Source: Alphaproteobacteria bacterium UBA6411
Lineage (GTDB): Bacteria; Pseudomonadota; Alphaproteobacteria; CAAGCB01; CAG-977
Length of the DNA stretch: 35,540 bases
Direction of reading: 5' to 3'
Assembly: GCA_002438565.1 (NCBI GenBank)
Contig: DJPN01000003.1
Span: forward strand, 1 to 35,540
Of this stretch, positions 32,421 through 35,540 are shown one piece after another. The first letter of the stretch is position 1; each line of letters begins with the position of its first letter. A model generated the notes under the pieces. It was not told where the DNA came from. It ran no database searches and saw only the letters and a program-made list of their open reading frames with translations. Position numbers and translations under genes: made by a program.

Positions 32421-33251
32421 ATGCAAAACCGTTACATCACCGTCGGCAACGTCAAATTCGGTAACGACTTGCCGTTCGTCCTCATCGGCGGTCCCTGCCA
32501 GCTGGAAAGCAAAGAGCACGCTGTCGGACTGTGCGGCAAAATCGTCGAAATCACCAAAGAGCTGGGCATCCCCTATGTGTTCAAAGCGTCGTTCGACAAA
32601 GCCAACCGCACGTCAATCAACGGCGCGCGCGGCATCGGATTGGAAAAAGCGCTGGATGTGTTCGCCGAAATCAAAAAAATCTACGGCGTTCCCGTCATCA
32701 CGGACGTGCATGAACCGTATCAATGCGCGGCAGTCGCAACAGTCGTCGACATGCTTCAAATTCCCGCTTTTCTGTGCCGCCAAACCGATTTGGTCGTCGC
32801 CGCGGCAAAAACAGGCAAAGCCGTCAACATCAAAAAAGGGCAGTTCCTTGCCCCGTGGGACATGAAAAACGTTGTCGGTAAAGCCGATCAAGCGGGCAAT
32901 CCCAACGTTTTGGTCACCGAACGCGGCGCGTCGTTCGGCTACAATACTTTGGTCGTGGACATGCGCAGTCTTCCGATTATGGCGCAACAGACAGGTTGCC
33001 CCGTCGTCTTTGATGCGACACACTCGGTACAGCAGCCGGGCGGCAACGGCACGTCGACGGGCGGACAGCACGAATTCGCCCCCGTTTTGGCGCGCGCCGC
33101 CGTCGCGGTCGGCGTGGCGGGCGTGTTCATCGAAACACACGAAGATCCCTCCAAATCCCCCAGCGACGGACCGAATATGATTCCTTTGGCGGATTTGAAA
33201 GGCGTCTTGACCGACTTGCTCGCCATTGACCGCTTGATGAAAAAGTATTGA
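32421..33251 (+). CDS. kdsA: 3-deoxy-8-phosphooctulonate synthase (KDO-8-P synthase)
   Basis: The 276-residue enzyme has KdsA blocks: GGPCQLES near the start, FKASFDKANRTS, TDVHEP, FLCRQTDLV and FDATHSVQQPGG. It joins phosphoenolpyruvate and arabinose 5-phosphate to make KDO-8-phosphate for the lipopolysaccharide core, so this cell has a Gram-negative outer membrane. The C in GGPCQ and the D in FDATHS are typical of the family. AAGGAG precedes the ATG. It is 16 bp upstream of eno, whose reaction makes phosphoenolpyruvate. Confidence 0.96.
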   Translation: MQNRYITVGNVKFGNDLPFVLIGGPCQLESKEHAVGLCGKIVEITKELGIPYVFKASFDKANRTSINGARGIGLEKALDVFAEIKKIYGVPVITDVHEPYQCAAVATVVDMLQIPAFLCRQTDLVVAAAKTGKAVNIKKGQFLAPWDMKNVVGKADQAGNPNVLVTERGASFGYNTLVVDMRSLPIMAQQTGCPVVFDATHSVQQPGGNGTSTGGQHEFAPVLARAAVAVGVAGVFIETHEDPSKSPSDGPNMIPLADLKGVLTDLLAIDRLMKKY

Positions 33252-33267
33252 TTGGAAAGGAAAACTC

Positions 33268-34551
33268 ATGTCCGACATTATTGACATTCACGCACGCGAA
33301 ATTCTGGATTCCCGCGGCACGCCGACCGTAGAAGTCGACGTTGTGCTGGATTCGGGCGCATTCGGACGCGCCGCCGTTCCGTCGGGGGCGTCCACGGGCG
33401 CGCACGAAGCCGTCGAATTGCGCGACGGGGAAGCAGACCGCTACAACGGCAAAGGCGTCTTGAAAGCGGTTGATGCCGTCAACGACACGATTGCGGACGA
33501 AATCTGCGGCTACGATGCGTTTGACCAAATCGAAATCGACCATGCGATGATTGACATGGACGGCACGCCGAACAAAGGCAACTTGGGCGCAAACGCGATT
33601 TTGGGCGTGTCGCTGGCCGTCGCCAAAGCCGCCGCCGAAGAAGCGAGCGAACCGCTTTACCGCTATATCGGCGGAGTCAACGCGCACGTTTTGCCCGTGC
33701 CGATGATGAACATCCTGAACGGCGGAAAGCACGCGGACAACCCCGTTGACATTCAAGAATTTATGATTATGCCCGTGTCCGCTCCGTCGATTGCCGAAGC
33801 CGTCCGCATGGGTTCGGAAGTGTTCCACGCGTTGAAATCCGACTTGAAGCAGGCGGGACTGAACACGAACGTCGGCGACGAAGGCGGATTCGCCCCCGCG
33901 GTCAAAAGCGCGGATGAAGCATTGGGCTTTATTATGAAAGCGATTGAAAACGCGGGCTACAAAGCGGGCGAAGACATCGTTCTGGCTTTGGACGCCGCCA
34001 GCAGCGAATTCTATCATGACGGCAAGTATGTTTTGGCGGGCGAAGGCAAAACCTTTGATGCGGCAGGCATTGTCGATTATTACAAAAAACTGGTTGAAAC
34101 GTATCCGATTATGTCGATTGAAGACGGCTGCGCCGAGGACGACTTTGCGGGCTGGAAGCTTTTGACCGATACTTTAGGCAAAAAAATCCAGCTGGTCGGC
34201 GACGATTTGTTTGTAACGAACACCGCGCGCCTGCGCGACGGCATTGACAAAGGCATTGCCAATTCCATTTTGGTCAAGGTCAATCAAATCGGCACGCTGA
34301 CGGAAACGCTGAACGCAGTCGACATGGCGCACCGCGCGGGATACACCGCTATTCTGTCGCACCGTTCGGGCGAAACCGAAGATTCGACGATTGCCGATTT
34401 GGCGGTTGCGACGGGCTGCGGCCAAATCAAAACGGGGTCTTTGTCGCGCTCCGACCGCTTGGCGAAATACAACCAGCTGATGCGTATCGAAGAAGAACTG
34501 GGTGATTCTGCCGCCTATGCGGGAACAGGGATTTTCCGCCGCTTCCGTTAA
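33268..34551 (+). CDS. eno: Enolase
   Basis: The 427-residue enzyme has all enolase landmarks: SGASTGAHEAVELRD (the mobile loop), NVGDEGGFAP, the metal ligand in SIEDGCAEDD, the catalytic lysine in ILVKVNQIG and SHRSGETED. It converts 2-phosphoglycerate to phosphoenolpyruvate in glycolysis and is also part of RNA-degrading complexes in some bacteria. GGAAAGGA lies upstream of the start. It is the second gene of the kdsA-eno unit and is followed by a terminator. Confidence 0.98.
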   Translation: MSDIIDIHAREILDSRGTPTVEVDVVLDSGAFGRAAVPSGASTGAHEAVELRDGEADRYNGKGVLKAVDAVNDTIADEICGYDAFDQIEIDHAMIDMDGTPNKGNLGANAILGVSLAVAKAAAEEASEPLYRYIGGVNAHVLPVPMMNILNGGKHADNPVDIQEFMIMPVSAPSIAEAVRMGSEVFHALKSDLKQAGLNTNVGDEGGFAPAVKSADEALGFIMKAIENAGYKAGEDIVLALDAASSEFYHDGKYVLAGEGKTFDAAGIVDYYKKLVETYPIMSIEDGCAEDDFAGWKLLTDTLGKKIQLVGDDLFVTNTARLRDGIDKGIANSILVKVNQIGTLTETLNAVDMAHRAGYTAILSHRSGETEDSTIADLAVATGCGQIKTGSLSRSDRLAKYNQLMRIEEELGDSAAYAGTGIFRRFR

Positions 34552-34574
34552 GCTTTGGACACATTTTTTAATAC

Positions 34575-34610
34575 AAAAGGGGAGACTATCCATAGGCTTC
34601 CCTTTTATTT
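34575..34610 (+). terminator. Terminator of kdsA-eno
   Basis: AAAAGGGGAG (34575-34584) pairs with CTTCCCTTTT (34597-34606), including one G-T wobble, around a 12-base loop. A T-rich stretch (TTTTATTTT) follows. Confidence 0.75.
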
Positions 34611-34622
34611 TGGCTTTTACGC

Positions 34623-34651
34623 TTGACAATATTTTTGTTTTTAGACAAAAT
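34623..34651 (+). promoter_or_regulatory. Promoter of the gene at 34684
   Basis: A perfect TTGACA (34623-34628) is followed after 17 bases by CAAAAT (34646-34651) in a very AT-rich stretch. Transcription would begin near 34658, about 26 nt before the ATG. It is the best -35 in the window. Confidence 0.65.
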
Positions 34652-34683
34652 AGAAGCAACTTCAACTGCTTTTGCGGTGATTT

Positions 34684-35391
34684 ATGTCAAATGAGAAAAA
34701 TTGTCAAATAACACTGTATCTGGATACTCCCAAACTGTTTTTGCGTCCCGGATTGGACAAAGAGTACGGCAGTTTGATTGACGGCGGAATTAAGGATTCC
34801 ACTTGGCTGACCGGCCACGCTTTCATCGGTCTGACCGATGAAAAGGGAAAAGAACAAAAATGGGGTTTCGGCCCTGTCGGATTCGACGACGATTTGATTA
34901 AATACACAACAGGCTGTCCGTCATATTTCAAGGACGAATCCGGCACACACTACAACGAAGCCGTCGTTTATCCCGTTACGCGCCAACAATACGACGCCGC
35001 AGCGAAAAAAGTCGAAGAACTGAAAAAGAATCACGGCGAATACAAACTGTTTTCCCGCAACTGTTCGACAACCGCGTCTTCAATCCTGCGGGCGGCGGGC
35101 ATTAAAGCCCCCGACATTCCGACAGGATTGACTCCGCACGGATTGACGATAAAAAAACGCCTGATGCTGGCGGCGCGGAAAATTCAAATCGGATTGATAA
35201 AAGCCAAAAACAAAATCGCGAAACTGTTCGGCGGAAAAGTCGTCCCGACGACAAAGATTTTGGACGTTTTAAGAAACAAACCGCTCCCTGTCCCCATTAA
35301 GGACGGGATGAAAGCCAACGCAGCAAAACAGCCGTTGAATCCGACGGCGATTTTGACGGCAATGCTGAACAAAAAAGCCAAATCGAAATAA
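34684..35391 (+). CDS. Unassigned protein, possible permuted papain-like (NlpC/P60 or LRAT-like) fold
   Basis: I do not recognise this 235-residue protein. Residues 1-140 contain a histidine in TGHAFIGL (H45) and, later, a cysteine in LFSRNCSTTASSILRAAGI (C127). A histidine strand followed by an NC helix is the order of permuted papain-like enzymes, which include cysteine peptidases, amidases and acyltransferases. The C-terminal part (about 145-235) is strongly basic, with many Lys and Arg and no membrane segment or signal peptide. It has its own promoter, sits between a terminator and an intergenic repeat, and has no functional neighbour, so it may be an accessory gene. The enzyme class is inference from two motifs. 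GGTGA is a modest ribosome site. Confidence 0.7.
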   Translation: MSNEKNCQITLYLDTPKLFLRPGLDKEYGSLIDGGIKDSTWLTGHAFIGLTDEKGKEQKWGFGPVGFDDDLIKYTTGCPSYFKDESGTHYNEAVVYPVTRQQYDAAAKKVEELKKNHGEYKLFSRNCSTTASSILRAAGIKAPDIPTGLTPHGLTIKKRLMLAARKIQIGLIKAKNKIAKLFGGKVVPTTKILDVLRNKPLPVPIKDGMKANAAKQPLNPTAILTAMLNKKAKSK

Positions 35392-35396
35392 GCATT

Positions 35397-35508
35397 CGTC
35401 ATCATAACGAGAAGGGCGTTAGCCCGACGAAGTGATCCATTTGCAGGATGCCGACCGCAAACGCGGAGTCAGTGGATTACCGCGCCCCTGTCGGGGCTCG
35501 CAATGACG
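35397..35508. repeat. Cloverleaf-like intergenic repeat, well-preserved copy
   Basis: The element can fold as a four-way junction. The closing stem is CGTCAT/ATGACG (35397-35402 with 35503-35508) plus CGAG/CTCG. Arm one is GGGC-GTTA-GCCC (35414-35425). The central stem is TGATCCA/TGGATTA (35433-35439 with 35473-35479), capped by CCGC-AAAC-GCGG (35455-35466). Arm three is CCCC-TGTC-GGGG (35485-35496). It is the same sequence family as 95-210. It begins 5 bp after the stop of the preceding gene. The remaining bases to 35540 are T-rich and hold CGTCATCA at 35522, possibly the start of another copy. Confidence 0.85.
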
Positions 35509-35540
35509 GCTTTTTCTTTTTCGTCATCAACCCAGAAAGA

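Noticed and set aside
33127..34017. A 296-codon minus-strand frame opposite eno and kdsA
   Set aside because: Its composition is that of an antisense shadow, and it crosses the boundary between two well-supported genes.
35397..35508. tRNA gene, because of the cloverleaf outline
   Set aside because: There is no acceptor CCA, no TTCGA loop and no anticodon-arm geometry; arms have four-base loops. It matches a second intergenic repeat copy instead.
1..35540. CRISPR arrays, insertion sequences, prophage or integrase genes
   Set aside because: No regularly spaced repeats, transposase-like frames or phage genes were seen. The cloverleaf repeats have no coding content.

Overview
The window reads as about 35.5 kb of chromosome from an alphaproteobacterium. 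The best evidence is a circularly permuted (two-piece) tmRNA gene at 9003-9300, followed directly by an alphaproteobacterial-type sspB, class I fumarase and a small ribbon-helix-helix gene. Other alphaproteobacterial neighbourhoods are rluD with a DUF6476-like gene, thyX/hflK/hflC/DUF2065/degP, ihfB-lapA then accD, and tpiA-secG then kdsA-eno. kdsA, lapA and degP show a Gram-negative envelope. Gene density is very high: most co-directional neighbours overlap by 1-17 nt. trp genes and pyrG are missing from places where relatives often carry them. A host-associated, streamlined alphaproteobacterium is a reasonable inference, but the species cannot be read from the sequence.

Layout. 1-246: two cloverleaf-like intergenic repeats. 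247-2868: rluD (-), a small membrane protein (+), a Fic enzyme with a VbhA-like partner (-), and the fluoride channel crcB (+). 2822-7861: a minus-strand operon running thyX, hflK, hflC, DUF2065, degP, holC. 7876-8869: an esterase with its terminator. 8968-11553: promoter, permuted ssrA, sspB, fumarase, RHH protein (+). 11537-13143: grxD and an aminotransferase (-). 13228-15267: uvrB (+). 15264-17844: feoA-feoB-feoC (-). 17994-21502: ccmF-like, ccmG, ccmH, ccmI (+). 21499-23223: a CPA2 antiporter (-). 23333-26096: ihfB, lapA, accD, CoA-transferase (+). 26098-26781: MTA/SAH nucleosidase (-). 26873-29139: dCMP-deaminase-like protein and oligoendopeptidase F (+). 29174-31075: PpiD-like chaperone (-). 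31252-34551: tpiA, secG, kdsA, eno (+). 34684-35391: an unassigned protein with a possible permuted papain fold. 35397-35508: a well-preserved copy of the cloverleaf repeat.

How the genes work together. Protein quality control dominates: tmRNA and its adaptor SspB, HflK/HflC, DegP, PpiD and PepF. Ferrous iron uptake (FeoABC), a class I Fe-S fumarase and a CGFS glutaredoxin fit a low-oxygen, iron-using metabolism. ThyX and the deoxycytidylate-deaminase-like enzyme both belong to dTMP supply.

The most unusual element is the ccmF-like gene. It keeps the CcmF length, membrane layout and operon position. It lacks the tryptophan-rich WWD heme motif and, in my by-eye alignment, all conserved heme-handling histidines. 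The operon is nevertheless intact and translationally coupled. Also notable are the near-universal overlap of convergent gene ends and the cloverleaf repeats at both edges.
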